From Streptomyces sp. NRRL F-6131 (GTDB taxonomy: Bacteria; Actinomycetota; Actinomycetes; Streptomycetales; Streptomycetaceae), in NCBI GenBank assembly GCA_000719695.1, contig JOHN01000023.1, positions 41,166 through 105,165 on the forward strand: a stretch of DNA of 64,000 nt, given 5' to 3'. Shown here one piece after another: positions 37,776 to 45,811 of the stretch. The position numbers and the translations under genes are program-made. The notes beneath the pieces are model-generated. The model was not told the origin of the DNA. It worked only from the letters and a program-made list of their open reading frames with translations, and did no database searches. Within the stretch, counting starts at the first letter, position 1. Each line of letters begins with the position of its first letter.

Positions 37776-37963
37776 CGCTCCCCCTTTGCTCCCCCACGGG
37801 GCGCCACCCGCCACGGCCCCGGCGGTCCGGCCCCCCGCGTGCACCGGCGCCGGGGACCCCGCTCCGCCCCCGTCAACATGCTAGGGCCGGGAGGAAGTTG
37901 ACGGCCATAACCAGGACACGCCCGACCTCGCGGGCGGGAGCACGGGCGGCGCGCGAACGCACC

Positions 37964-38000
37964 CGGGCCCGCGACGCGGAGCACGTCGCGGGCCCGGGGG
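37964..38000. terminator. Terminator hairpin downstream of the ricin-lectin remnant
   Basis: CCCGGGCCCGCGACG (37964-37978) pairs perfectly with CGTCGCGGGCCCGGG (37986-38000), loop CGGAGCA. It follows the stop of the lectin fragment on the minus strand. Confidence 0.65.
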
Positions 38001-38018
38001 TCCTGTGGGGCGGAGGGG

Positions 38019-38265
38019 TCAGGCGGTGTTGGGGAAGGTCGTCCACCGCTGGTTGGGGTTGCCGTAGCACCGCCAGACGCCCAGCGCCGTGCCGTTGGCG
38101 TCCTCCCAGCCCGGAAGCTCCAGGCAGGTGTCCGAGGCGGGGTTGTAGAGCGAGCCGTCCTCGCGGTACGTCCAGATCTGGCCACGGGCGGCCCGGCAGT
38201 CCGTGATCACGACCGGCGCGCCCCAGTCGGTCCGGTCGTCCGGCGCGGGGCGCGCGGCGGCGCGG
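38019..38265 (-). pseudogene. 3' remnant of a ricin-B-lectin (CBM13-like) protein gene
   Basis: About 75 codons translate to a half ricin trefoil: GQIWTYREDGSLYNPASDTCLELPGWEDANGTALGVWRCYGNPNQRWTTF, containing the QxW repeats and the G-S-L-x-N, C-L-E-L and C..N.NQRW elements. No start codon or ribosome site is in frame before it, and upstream codons do not resemble a lectin or catalytic domain. It appears to be the last repeat of a secreted carbohydrate-binding protein whose 5' part has been lost, while the natural stop and terminator remain. Confidence 0.7.
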
Positions 38266-38347
38266 ATGAACGGGGATCTCGCATGAGGTGCCGGTTCGCC
38301 TTGCAGCACGGACCCCCTCGGTCCGCGACGGATCGGGGCGCGGGGCG

Positions 38348-39286
38348 CTAGACGTCGGCGGGCCGGACGACCGGGTCCGCCTCCCAGGCGAGGAGCATGC
38401 GGAGGGCGTCGGCGGAGGGGGTGCCGGGTTCGGTGGTGTAGGTGACCAGGGCCTGGTCCGGGTCGTCGGCGGAGCGGAGGGTTTCGTAGACCATGTCCAG
38501 ACGGCCGACCAGGGGGTGGTGGAAGACCTTGTGGCCGGAGGTCTTGTCGCGGACCGGGTGCTGGGCCCACCAGTGGCGGAACTCCGGGCTGCGCATGGAG
38601 AGTTCGCCGATCAGTTCGGCGAGGCGGGGGTCGTCGGGGCGGCGGCCGGCCTCCAGGTGGAGGAAGGCGACGTTCTCGCGGGCGCAGCCGACCCAGTCGT
38701 CGTAGAGGGTGCGGGAGGCCGGGTCGAGGAAGGTGATCCGGGCGATGTTCCGTTCGGCCGGGGGGAGGGCGCCGTAGTCGCCGAGGAGGGCGACGGCGGC
38801 GCGGTTCCAGGCGAGGACGTCCATCCGGCGGCCCATCACCAGGGCGGGGACGTCGGGCATCGCGTCGAGCAGCCGCACCATGGTCGGCCGGGCCTGCTGC
38901 GGGGCGGCGGCGCCGCGGGCGCGGCCGGGGCGGGTGCGGTCCGGGCGGGTGCGGGCGAGGCGGTGCAGGTGGCCGGCCTCCTCGGGGTCGAGGCGCAGCG
39001 CGCGGGCGACCGCGTCGAGCACGGCGTCGGAGGGGTTGCCGACCCGGCCCTGTTCGAGCCGGGTGTAGTAGTCGACGCTGACGCCGGCGAGTTGGGCGAG
39101 CTCCTCGCGGCGCAGGCCGGCGACCCGGCGGCGGCCGCCGAAGTCGGGCAGGTCGACGTCCTCGGGCCGGAGCCGGGAGCGGCGGGTGCGCAGGAACTCG
39201 GGGAGGCTGCTCGGGGTGCCGTGGGCGGCCGGCGCGGGGGCGGCGGCGCCGGGGCGGGCGGGGCGGCTCGTTCGGCTCGTGCTCAT
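38348..39286 (-). CDS. MmyB-like XRE-family transcriptional regulator
   Basis: This 312-residue protein has an HTH near residues 30-105 (LPEFLRTRRSRLRPEDVDLP, GLRREELAQLAGVSVDYYTRLEQG) followed by an MmyB-like PAS/ligand domain (VPALVMGRRMDVLAWNRAAVALLGD, then ENVAFLHLEAGRRPDD and GHKVFHHPLVGRLDMVYETL). The family commonly represses an adjacent SDR gene and itself and may bind a fatty acid. An SDR gene lies directly upstream on the same strand, and both promoters share a 19-bp motif. Confidence 0.93.
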   Translation of the reverse strand: MSTSRTSRPARPGAAAPAPAAHGTPSSLPEFLRTRRSRLRPEDVDLPDFGGRRRVAGLRREELAQLAGVSVDYYTRLEQGRVGNPSDAVLDAVARALRLDPEEAGHLHRLARTRPDRTRPGRARGAAAPQQARPTMVRLLDAMPDVPALVMGRRMDVLAWNRAAVALLGDYGALPPAERNIARITFLDPASRTLYDDWVGCARENVAFLHLEAGRRPDDPRLAELIGELSMRSPEFRHWWAQHPVRDKTSGHKVFHHPLVGRLDMVYETLRSADDPDQALVTYTTEPGTPSADALRMLLAWEADPVVRPADV

Positions 39287-39318
39287 GCGGTCATTGTCGC
39301 CCGTGGGTGCCGCCGCCA

Positions 39319-39337
39319 GCCTGGCCCTGGCAGGACC
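39319..39337 (-). promoter_or_regulatory. Candidate MmyB-regulator operator (own promoter)
   Basis: GCCTGGCCCTGGCAGGACC lies 32 bp before the regulator ATG and is matched 15/19 by the site before the SDR gene. Flanking bases make an imperfect inverted repeat, CAGCCTGG...CCAGGCTG. Confidence 0.55.
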
Positions 39338-39374
39338 AGGCTGACAGGGTGACCTGGCACCGCGCGGGCGTCGT

Positions 39375-40199
39375 TCACCAGGTGTCGGCGACCGCCACCA
39401 CGCCGCCGTCCACCACCACGTCCTGGCCGGTGATGTAGCCGGCGCGGGGCGAGAGCAGGAAGGCCACCGTCTCGGCGACGTCCGCCGCCGCGCCCAGCCG
39501 GCCGAGCGGCACCTGGGCCAGCACGGCGTCCTGCTGGGCCCGTTCGGTGATCACCTCGTGGAACATCTCGGTGACGATGTAGCCCGGGCTCACCGAGTTG
39601 ACCCGGATGCCGCGCCCGGCGAACGCGCTGCCGAAGGTGCGGGCGAGGTTGTGCACGGCGGCCTTGGTCGCCGCGTACACCGGGGCGTTGGGCAGGCCCC
39701 GGTGCAGGGTCCAGGAGGCGTTGAGGACGATCGCGGCGCCGCCCGGGGACTTCTCCAGCAGCGGCAGGGCGTGCTGGACGGTGAAGAAGACGCCCTTGAA
39801 GTTGACGTCCACGGTGCGGTCGAAGCTCTCCTCGGTCACCTCGGCCGGGTTCTCGAAGACGCCGACGCCGGCGTTGGCGAACACTCCGTCCAGGTGGCCG
39901 TGCCGCTCCCCCACCCGCTCGGCCAGCCGGGCCAGGTCGGCCGGGCGGGCGGAGTCGGCGCGGACGGCGAGGAGCCGTTCGCCCGCGGCGAGTTCGGCCT
40001 CGGCGCGGCGGAGGCGGGTGTCGTCGCGGCCGGTGATCACCACGTTCGCGCCGCGGTCCAGCAGGACCCGCGCGGTGGCGAGGCCCATGCCGCTCGTCCC
40101 GCCGGTGATCAGCACCGTCCGGCCGGCGAAGTCCTGGTCGGCGAGGTCCGGGGTGTCGGGGTGGTCGGTGGGGCTGGTGGTTTCGTTCGTCGTGGTCAT
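39375..40199 (-). CDS. SDR family oxidoreductase
   Basis: This 274-residue classical SDR has TGGTSGMG for the cofactor loop, NAGVG after strand four, the catalytic NASWTLHRG Ser/Thr region, YAATKAA (YxxxK) and GYITGQDVVVDGG near the end. It is an NAD(P)-dependent alcohol/ketone reductase with unknown substrate. The partner MmyB-like regulator is immediately downstream (88 bp), and the shared operator motif indicates the regulator controls it. Confidence 0.92.
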   Translation of the reverse strand: MTTTNETTSPTDHPDTPDLADQDFAGRTVLITGGTSGMGLATARVLLDRGANVVITGRDDTRLRRAEAELAAGERLLAVRADSARPADLARLAERVGERHGHLDGVFANAGVGVFENPAEVTEESFDRTVDVNFKGVFFTVQHALPLLEKSPGGAAIVLNASWTLHRGLPNAPVYAATKAAVHNLARTFGSAFAGRGIRVNSVSPGYIVTEMFHEVITERAQQDAVLAQVPLGRLGAAADVAETVAFLLSPRAGYITGQDVVVDGGVVAVADTW

Positions 40200-40245
40200 G
40201 GGCCCACTGTCGGCGCCGGGCGCCGGGCCGACCAGGCCCGTTCCC

Positions 40246-40264
40246 GCCTGGGTCCGGCAGGGCC
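40246..40264 (-). promoter_or_regulatory. Candidate MmyB-regulator operator (SDR promoter)
   Basis: GCCTGGGTCCGGCAGGGCC, 15/19 identical to the site at 39319-39337, lies 46 bp upstream of the SDR start. Its right end touches the galK terminator hairpin. Confidence 0.55.
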
Positions 40265-40301
40265 ACCCTCCGCCGGCCGGCGGGGCGGGCGGAGGGTGGC
40301 C
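40261..40301. terminator. Hairpin downstream of galK
   Basis: GGCCACCCTCCGCC (40261-40274) pairs perfectly with GGCGGAGGGTGGCC (40288-40301). It lies between the galK stop and the SDR promoter on the same strand. Confidence 0.65.
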
Positions 40302-40332
40302 GGGGTCGGACGCGCGGGCCGGACCGGGCTCC

Positions 40333-41472
40333 TCAGGACTCCCGGCGGGCGCCCGCGGCGGGGACGGCCCGGTAGACGTGCGGCTCGGCGTGGCCCGCCG
40401 CCAGGAAGGCCTCGGTGACGGCCTTGGCCACCGGTTCCGCCTCCGCCGTCCGCACCAGGGCGATCACCGAGCCGCCGAAGCCGCCGCCGGTCATCCGGGC
40501 GCCGAGCGCACCGGCCGCGACGGCGGCGGAGACGGCGAGGTCGGTCTCCGGGCAGGAGGTCCGGTAGTCGTCGCGCAGCGAGGCGTGGCCGGCGGTGAGG
40601 ATCGGTCCGAGCGTGGCCGGGCCGTGCTGCTCGAGTTCGGCGAGGGCCTGCTCGACCCGGCCGTTCTCGGTCACCACGTGCCGGACCAGCGGGACGAGTT
40701 CGGCCGGGAGCCGGTCCAGGGCGGCGGGCAGGTCGGCGGCGGCGAGATCGCGCAGGGCGGGCAGGCCGAGGAGGGCGGCGGCGCGTTCGCACCCGGCCCG
40801 CAGGGCGGCGTAGGCGCCGTCGGCGAGGTCGTGCTGCACCCGGGTGTCGAGGACGAGCAGGGTGAGGCCGGCGCCCGCCAGGTCGAACGGGACGTACCGG
40901 GCGGACAGGTCGCGGGTGTCGAGGTGGAGGGCGGCGCCGGCGCGGCAGGCCATCGAGGCCATCTGGTCCATGATCCCGCAGGGCACGCCGACGAACGCGT
41001 TCTCGGCGCGCTGGGCGATCAGGGCCAGCTCGGCCGCTTCCAGACCGAGTTCGTACAGGTCGTTGTAGGTGATGGCGACCGCGCACTCCAGCGCCGCGGA
41101 GGAGGAGAGGCCGGCGCCGCCGGGCACGTCGCTGTCGAGCAGGATGTCGGCGCCGCCGACCTCGTGGCCCGCCTCGCGCAACGTCCACACGACCGCGGCG
41201 GGGTACGCGGCCCAGCCGGGCACGCCGCCGGGGGTCAGCCCGGCGGCGTCCAGTTCGACGACCTCGCCGGGGATCCGGGTGGAGGAGAGCCGCAGCACGC
41301 CGTCGGCGCGGCGGCGGGCGTACGCGCGGACGGCCTGCGGGAGGGCGATCGGGAGGACGAACCCGTCGTTGTAGTCGGTGTGCTCGCCGATCAGGTTGAC
41401 CCGGCCGGGGGCCGCCCAGACGCCCTCGGGGGCGTGGCCGTAGAGCTCTTCGAAAGTGCTGGTGGGGGTCAT
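40333..41472 (-). CDS. galK: Galactokinase
   Basis: This 379-residue GHMP kinase carries the galactokinase signature GRVNLIGEHTDYNDGFVLP near the N-terminus, the ATP-binding PGGAGLSSSAALE, GVPCGIMDQMAS (with the catalytic Asp), and the C-terminal GARMTGGGFGGSVIALV. It phosphorylates galactose with ATP to galactose-1-phosphate. The ATG shares ATGA with the galT stop, so it is the second gene of a galT-galK operon of the Leloir pathway. Confidence 0.96.
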   Translation of the reverse strand: MTPTSTFEELYGHAPEGVWAAPGRVNLIGEHTDYNDGFVLPIALPQAVRAYARRRADGVLRLSSTRIPGEVVELDAAGLTPGGVPGWAAYPAAVVWTLREAGHEVGGADILLDSDVPGGAGLSSSAALECAVAITYNDLYELGLEAAELALIAQRAENAFVGVPCGIMDQMASMACRAGAALHLDTRDLSARYVPFDLAGAGLTLLVLDTRVQHDLADGAYAALRAGCERAAALLGLPALRDLAAADLPAALDRLPAELVPLVRHVVTENGRVEQALAELEQHGPATLGPILTAGHASLRDDYRTSCPETDLAVSAAVAAGALGARMTGGGFGGSVIALVRTAEAEPVAKAVTEAFLAAGHAEPHVYRAVPAAGARRES

Positions 41473-42815
41473 CGCTGGGGTTCTCCGTGGGTCGGGCCGG
41501 TCGGGGCGGTGGCGGCGGCCGTGGCGGTGTCGCCGGCCGGGGCGGTCGCGCCCGTGGGTCCGAGGTCGCGCAGGCGCCGGGCGGCGTACTCCGGGGCGAC
41601 GTCGTTCATGAAGGCTTCCATGCCGGACTCGGTGCCGGCCAGGTACTTGAGCTTGTCCGCCGTCCGTCGGACGGTGAACAGCTCCAGGTGGAGGGCGAGT
41701 TCGTCCTCGTGGCCGGCCGGGGCCTGGTGCCAGGCGGCGATGTAGGGCGCCCGGACGCGGCCTCCGCCGTCGCCCGCGCTTCCGCTGCCGTCGCCGCTTC
41801 CCCTGCCGCTGCCGTCGCCGCCGCCGAAGAGGCCGTCGAAGCGGCGCAGCAGGTCGAGGTAGATCCGGGGGAACTCGGCGCGCTCGGCTTCGGTGAGTCC
41901 GGTGAAGTCGGGGACGCGGCGGTTCGGGAAGAGGTGGACCTCGTACGGCCAGCGGGCGGCGAACGGCACGAAGGCCGTCCAGTGCTCCCCGGCGAGCACG
42001 GTCCGACTGTTCTCGGCGCCCGCGGCGGCGCGCTCGGCGGCGACCAGGTCGTCGAAGAGGTTGCGGCCGGTGGCGGCGCGGTGCCGGGCGGCCCGGTCGA
42101 TCATCTTGGCGGTCCGCGGGGGGACGAAGGGCAGCGCGTAGACCTGGCCGTGCGGGTGCGCGAGGGTGACGCCGATCTCGGTGCCGCGGTTCTCGAAGCA
42201 GTACACCTGCTGGACGCCGGGCCGGGCGGAGAGCTCGGCGGTGCGGTCGGTCCAGGCGTCCAGGACCAGGCGGGTGCGGTCCTCGTCGAGGTCGGCGAAG
42301 GAGGCGTCGTGGTCGGCGGTGAAGCAGACCACCTCGCACCGGCCGACGCCGGGGCCGCGGCTGTGCAGCGGGTCGTCGAGGGCCGGCGGCACGGGGTGGG
42401 TGCCGGGCTCGCCCGCGAGGGAGGGGAACCGGTTCTCGAAGACGGCCACCTGGTAGTCGGCGGCCGGGATCTCGCTGAGCCGGCCCTCGCGGCTGGGGCA
42501 GAGCGGACACTCGTCGGCCGGCGGGTGGTAGGTGCGCGCCTGGCGATGGGCGGCGACGGTCACCCAGGCGCCGGTCATCGGGTCGAGCCGTACCTCGGAG
42601 GAGGGCTCGACGGCGTCCAGCGGCCGGCGGTCGGCCACCGTCCGGCCGGCGGGCGGCGTGCCCCGGTCGTAGTAGATCAGCTCGCGACCGTCGGCCAGTT
42701 CGGTGACGGTCCTGGTCGTCGCACCGTTCCGTCCGGTCGCACCCGCCTGTTCGACCGTGTCGGCCGGTCCGGTCGTGCCGGCCTGCCCGCTCGCGCCGGT
42801 CACCGTTGCGGCCAT
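41469..42815 (-). CDS. galT: Galactose-1-phosphate uridylyltransferase
   Basis: This 448-residue protein has paired zinc Cys in ECPLCPSR (103 and 106) and the active-site histidine motif LAHPHGQVYALPF after CFENRGTEIG. It transfers UMP from UDP-glucose to galactose-1-phosphate. The N-terminus has a variable extension of about 40 residues, and a Gly/Ser repeat insertion near residues 330-350 (codons at about 41765-41830) is unusual. The ATG follows GAGAGGGAGCACGAC. The galT-galK overlap leaves no place for galE, which many streptomycetes have between them. Confidence 0.95.
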   Translation of the reverse strand: MAATVTGASGQAGTTGPADTVEQAGATGRNGATTRTVTELADGRELIYYDRGTPPAGRTVADRRPLDAVEPSSEVRLDPMTGAWVTVAAHRQARTYHPPADECPLCPSREGRLSEIPAADYQVAVFENRFPSLAGEPGTHPVPPALDDPLHSRGPGVGRCEVVCFTADHDASFADLDEDRTRLVLDAWTDRTAELSARPGVQQVYCFENRGTEIGVTLAHPHGQVYALPFVPPRTAKMIDRAARHRAATGRNLFDDLVAAERAAAGAENSRTVLAGEHWTAFVPFAARWPYEVHLFPNRRVPDFTGLTEAERAEFPRIYLDLLRRFDGLFGGGDGSGRGSGDGSGSAGDGGGRVRAPYIAAWHQAPAGHEDELALHLELFTVRRTADKLKYLAGTESGMEAFMNDVAPEYAARRLRDLGPTGATAPAGDTATAAATAPTGPTHGEPQR

Positions 42816-42850
42816 GTCGTGCTCCCTCTCCTGGGCCTGCCCTTCAACCA

Positions 42851-42884
42851 CATGAACAAACAATATCGAACATGAATCAACATG
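42851..42884 (-). promoter_or_regulatory. AT-rich direct repeats in the gal promoter region
   Basis: CATGAACAAA (42851-42860) and CATGAATCAA (42871-42880) are direct repeats exactly 20 bp apart, followed by a third CATG. They lie 36-69 bp upstream of galT in the most AT-rich stretch nearby. This is a plausible operator for a sugar-responsive repressor; the regulator is not in the window. Confidence 0.45.
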
Positions 42885-43082
42885 CACGCCCCGGGGTCAC
42901 CCCGATTCCGGGACCAACCGCCGACCGGGTGCCACGGCGCGTCCGACCGGGTCGGCACGGGCCCCGCCGGACGCGGCGCGCCCCCGGGAGCCGGTGGCTT
43001 CCGGGGGCGCACGGAGACCGACACGGGTGGCCGGCCGTCGGCACAGGGGCCGGCACGGTGGCCGCCGCGAGGCGGCCCGGCG

Positions 43083-44480
43083 TCAGGGCGCGGCCGGGTG
43101 CCGGTGGCGGCGGTGGCGGACCAGCGGGCGGCCGGACGGGGCGTGCAGGGGGCGGCCGTGGGCGGGGCGACGGGTGTGGCGGTGGGGGCGGACGGTCGCG
43201 GTGGCCGGAGCCGGCCCGGCGGCCGGCGCGGTGCCGCGCCAGGCGCGGGTGGCCAGGCCCGCCGCGACCAGGGCGAGGGCGGCGAGGGCGACCGTGGCGG
43301 TGGGCAGTCCGGCGGTGGCACCGAGCCACCCGGCCAGCGGGTAGGCGAGCAGCCAGCAGACGTGGGTGAGCGAGAACTGGGCGGCGAAGGCGGCCGGAAG
43401 GTCGGCCGGCGGGACGGCCGACCTCAGCAGCCGCCCGCCCGGGGTGAGGATCAGCGAGCCCGCCGCCCCCAGCCCCGCCCACAGGGCGAGCAGGACGGGC
43501 CAGCGCCAACCGCCGCCGCCCGCCGCGGTGACCACCGCCAGTGCGGTGAGCAGTCCGGCGACGGCGAAGGCGGCGGGCAGCATCACCGTCCGGTCCGTGA
43601 CGCGGTCGAGCACCCGGGGCAGCAGCAGCGCGACCAGCATCGAGCCGCCGCCGTACGCGCCGAGGGCGATCGGCACGTCGCCCGCCGACCGGCCGAGTTC
43701 GTCGCGGACGTAGACGACCGTGTTGACGATCACCATCGCGCCGCCGGCGGCCACCGCGAGGTCCAGGGCGAGCAGGGCCCGCAGGCGTGGCACGGAGAGG
43801 AAGAGCCGGATCCCGGCCACCGAACGGGCGCCGAGCGAGCGGGCGCCCTCACGGGGAGGCCCGGGGCTCGGCGCGGTGCGAGCACCCGCCGCCGACCGGG
43901 CCGCCGCCACGGCGCCCGGCAGGACCACCGAGACGACCAGGACGGCCGAGGCGAGGAAGCCGATCACCGTCCCCCAGAACAGCCAGCGGTAGCCGACCAG
44001 CGCGAGCAGTGCGGCCGCCAGCACCGGGCTGACCAGGCTCTCCGTGTCGTACGCGAGCCGGGAGAGCGACAGCGCCCGGGTGTAGTCGCGCTCCTCGGGG
44101 AGCACGTCGGGGATCACCGACTGGAACGCCGGGGTGAAGGTCGCCGAGGCCGCCTGCAGGACGAAGATCAGCAGGTAGACCTGCCAGACCGACCCGACGA
44201 ACGGCAGCCCGAGCGCCACCCCGGCGCGGGCGAGGTCGGCGGCGACCAGCAGTCGGCGGCGCGGGACCCGGTGGGCGAGGGCGGCGACGACCGGGGCGAT
44301 CCCGACGTAGGCGACCATCTTGATCGCCAGCGCCGTGCCGAGCACCGATCCGGCGTCGGACCCGGCGAGGTCGTAGGCGAGCAGGCCGAGCGCCACGGTG
44401 GCCAGGCCGGTCCCGGCGAGGGCGACGACCTGGGCGACGAAGAGGTGCCGGTAGGTGCGGTTGCGGAGGACGGAGAGCAT
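43083..44480 (-). CDS. MFS transporter
   Basis: This 465-residue protein has about 10-12 membrane helices. The start MLSVLRNRTYRHLFVAQVVALAGTGLATVALGLLAYDLAGSDAG resembles the MFS_3 or enterobactin-exporter-like group, with RVPRRRLLVAADLARAG as the A-like loop. The tail is unusually rich in Arg, His and Pro (residues about 430-465). The ATG at 44480 follows GGAGTCCCCG; upstream in-frame codons belong to a repeat tract. An ArsR-type repressor gene is upstream on the same strand, and candidate operator repeats sit on its promoter, so metal- or drug-responsive efflux is inferred. Confidence 0.88.
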   Translation of the reverse strand: MLSVLRNRTYRHLFVAQVVALAGTGLATVALGLLAYDLAGSDAGSVLGTALAIKMVAYVGIAPVVAALAHRVPRRRLLVAADLARAGVALGLPFVGSVWQVYLLIFVLQAASATFTPAFQSVIPDVLPEERDYTRALSLSRLAYDTESLVSPVLAAALLALVGYRWLFWGTVIGFLASAVLVVSVVLPGAVAAARSAAGARTAPSPGPPREGARSLGARSVAGIRLFLSVPRLRALLALDLAVAAGGAMVIVNTVVYVRDELGRSAGDVPIALGAYGGGSMLVALLLPRVLDRVTDRTVMLPAAFAVAGLLTALAVVTAAGGGGWRWPVLLALWAGLGAAGSLILTPGGRLLRSAVPPADLPAAFAAQFSLTHVCWLLAYPLAGWLGATAGLPTATVALAALALVAAGLATRAWRGTAPAAGPAPATATVRPHRHTRRPAHGRPLHAPSGRPLVRHRRHRHPAAP

Positions 44481-44543
44481 CGGGGACTCCGTTCTGGCGG
44501 GGCACGCGCCGCTGCGGCACGAGCCGGTGGGGTCCCCTCCAGG

Positions 44544-44575
44544 ATAGGACAACATGTGCATACGTGTGCACCTAT
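44544..44575 (-). promoter_or_regulatory. Candidate ArsR operator at the MFS promoter
   Basis: Two TGTGCA half-sites (44555-44560 and 44565-44570) lie 10 bp apart, flanked by ATAGG (44544-44548) and CCTAT (44571-44575). A TATCCT -10-like element on the minus strand overlaps the left edge. The 9-mer TGTGCACCT recurs at 45003-45011, in the start of the arsR-like gene. Confidence 0.5.
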
Positions 44576-44581
44576 TGGCCG

Positions 44582-44655
44582 GAAGAATCCGCACCGCCAG
44601 AAGAATCCACACCGCCAGATGAATCCGCACCCGGCCAGGAGGATCCGCACCCGGA
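44582..44655. repeat. Four imperfect 18-20 bp tandem repeats
   Basis: Units begin at 44582, 44600, 44618 and 44638 and share GAAGAATCCGCACCGCCA with a few changes; the third carries a 2-bp insertion. They lie between the MFS promoter and the 3' end of the ArsR-type gene. The reverse strand would encode repeated CGFxWR units, but no start signal supports a gene. Confidence 0.8.
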
Positions 44656-44677
44656 AGACCCCGGAGAGCCCGGCCGC

Positions 44678-45034
44678 TCAGTCGTGCGGCGGCAGTCCGC
44701 TGATCTGGTGGTCCGCGACGTTCAGCGCCTCGTGCACCAGCCGCCGCAGGTGCCCGTGCCGCAGCGCGTACACGACCCGCCGCCCGTCCTTGCGGGTGGA
44801 CACCAGCCCGGCCAGCCGCAGCTTCCCGAGGTGCTGGCTGACCGACGGGCGCGCCGCACCGGCGGCCTCGGTCAGCGTCGTCACATCGGCCTCGCCCTCG
44901 CTCAGCCGCTGGAGCAGCGCGAGCCGGGTGCGGTCGGCGAGCAGGGCGAGGATGCCGGCGGCGACGTCCAGCCGTTCGTCCGCACCGGACTCCTGCGAGG
45001 CATGTGCACCTGATACCTGGAGGCTCCCGCTCAT
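44678..45034 (-). CDS. ArsR-family metalloregulator-like repressor
   Basis: This 118-residue winged-helix protein reads AAGILALLADRTRLALLQRLSEGEADVTTLTEAAGAARPSVSQHLGKLRLAGLVSTRKDGRRVVYALRHGHLRRLVHEAL, which is the ArsR/SmtB core. The C-terminal helix contains HxHxRRLVHE and ADHQISGLPPHD, resembling the alpha-5 His/Asp metal sites of CzrA/NmtR-type sensors, so zinc, nickel or cobalt sensing is possible. The MFS gene lies downstream on the same strand and has candidate operator repeats. Confidence 0.9.
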   Translation of the reverse strand: MSGSLQVSGAHASQESGADERLDVAAGILALLADRTRLALLQRLSEGEADVTTLTEAAGAARPSVSQHLGKLRLAGLVSTRKDGRRVVYALRHGHLRRLVHEALNVADHQISGLPPHD

Positions 45035-45162
45035 GGCCTCATCGTAGAGGGCACGCGACCCCCACTCACCCGCCCGGCATCGAGCGGTTCACGCCCCTGG
45101 CCACCGACGCGCACCCGGCGTCCACCGGCGCCGCACGTTCGGCGGGGCGCGCCGCCCCGCGC

Positions 45163-45654
45163 TCAGCGAGGGGCCTGGCGGACCCTGGCGCGCAGCGCGT
45201 CCTGGGACTCGACGTACTTCACCATCAGCCGGGCGAGTTCCAGCCGGTCGTGGGCGCTCCAGTCGGCGGTGATCTGCTCGTAGGCCGAGCGCTGGTACCG
45301 GCGGAAGCGGTCCATCAGCTCCTCACCCTCCGGGCTGAGGAGCAGGACGGTGCGCCGGCCGTCCTGCTGGGAGGCGGCACGGACCAGGTAGCCGGCGGAG
45401 ATGCAGTCCGAGACCATCCGGCTGCCCACCGAGGGGTCGACACCCAGGTGCTCGGCGACCGCGCCGACGGTCACCTCGCGACCGTCCTCGCGCGCGGCGT
45501 CCTGGACGACCCGCAGGACCAGGGTGCGACTGAGGTCCTTCTGGGAGATCGGGTCCTCGACGTCCAGGAGCGAGGAGCGCCGCAGTCGCCCGAAGGCCGG
45601 TCCGACGGCGTCCAGCAGCTCCTCGTCCCCGGCCGACTCGTGCTTGGTGGTCAT
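45163..45654 (-). CDS. MarR family transcriptional regulator
   Basis: This 163-residue protein has the MarR winged helix (EDGREVTVGAVAEHLGVDPSVGSRMVSDCISAGYLVRAASQQDGRRTVLLLSPEGEELMDRFR) between N- and C-terminal dimerisation helices. It is divergent from the NmrA-like gene at 45812 with a 157-bp spacer holding inverted repeats, so it probably controls that gene and itself in response to a small phenolic or redox signal. Confidence 0.9.
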   Translation of the reverse strand: MTTKHESAGDEELLDAVGPAFGRLRRSSLLDVEDPISQKDLSRTLVLRVVQDAAREDGREVTVGAVAEHLGVDPSVGSRMVSDCISAGYLVRAASQQDGRRTVLLLSPEGEELMDRFRRYQRSAYEQITADWSAHDRLELARLMVKYVESQDALRARVRQAPR

Positions 45655-45690
45655 GGCGCCAGCCTACCCGTACGCATGGCGGGGCACAGA

Positions 45691-45704
45691 CATGTGTTGA
45701 CATG
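45691..45704. promoter_or_regulatory. Candidate MarR operator
   Basis: CATGT-GTTG-ACATG is a perfect 5-bp inverted repeat. The surrounding 45688-45737 also has AGACAT/ATGTCT as an outer, widely spaced pair. It lies 37 bp upstream of the MarR ATG, in the divergent promoter region. Confidence 0.5.
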
Positions 45705-45811
45705 AAAACGTGTGCAGGACATCATGCATATGTCTTGAAGCACTGAATCCAGCACTGAATCGCGGTCGAACCCGGCCCCGAGCGACCACCCGGCCCGAAC
45801 GGACAGCCCTC

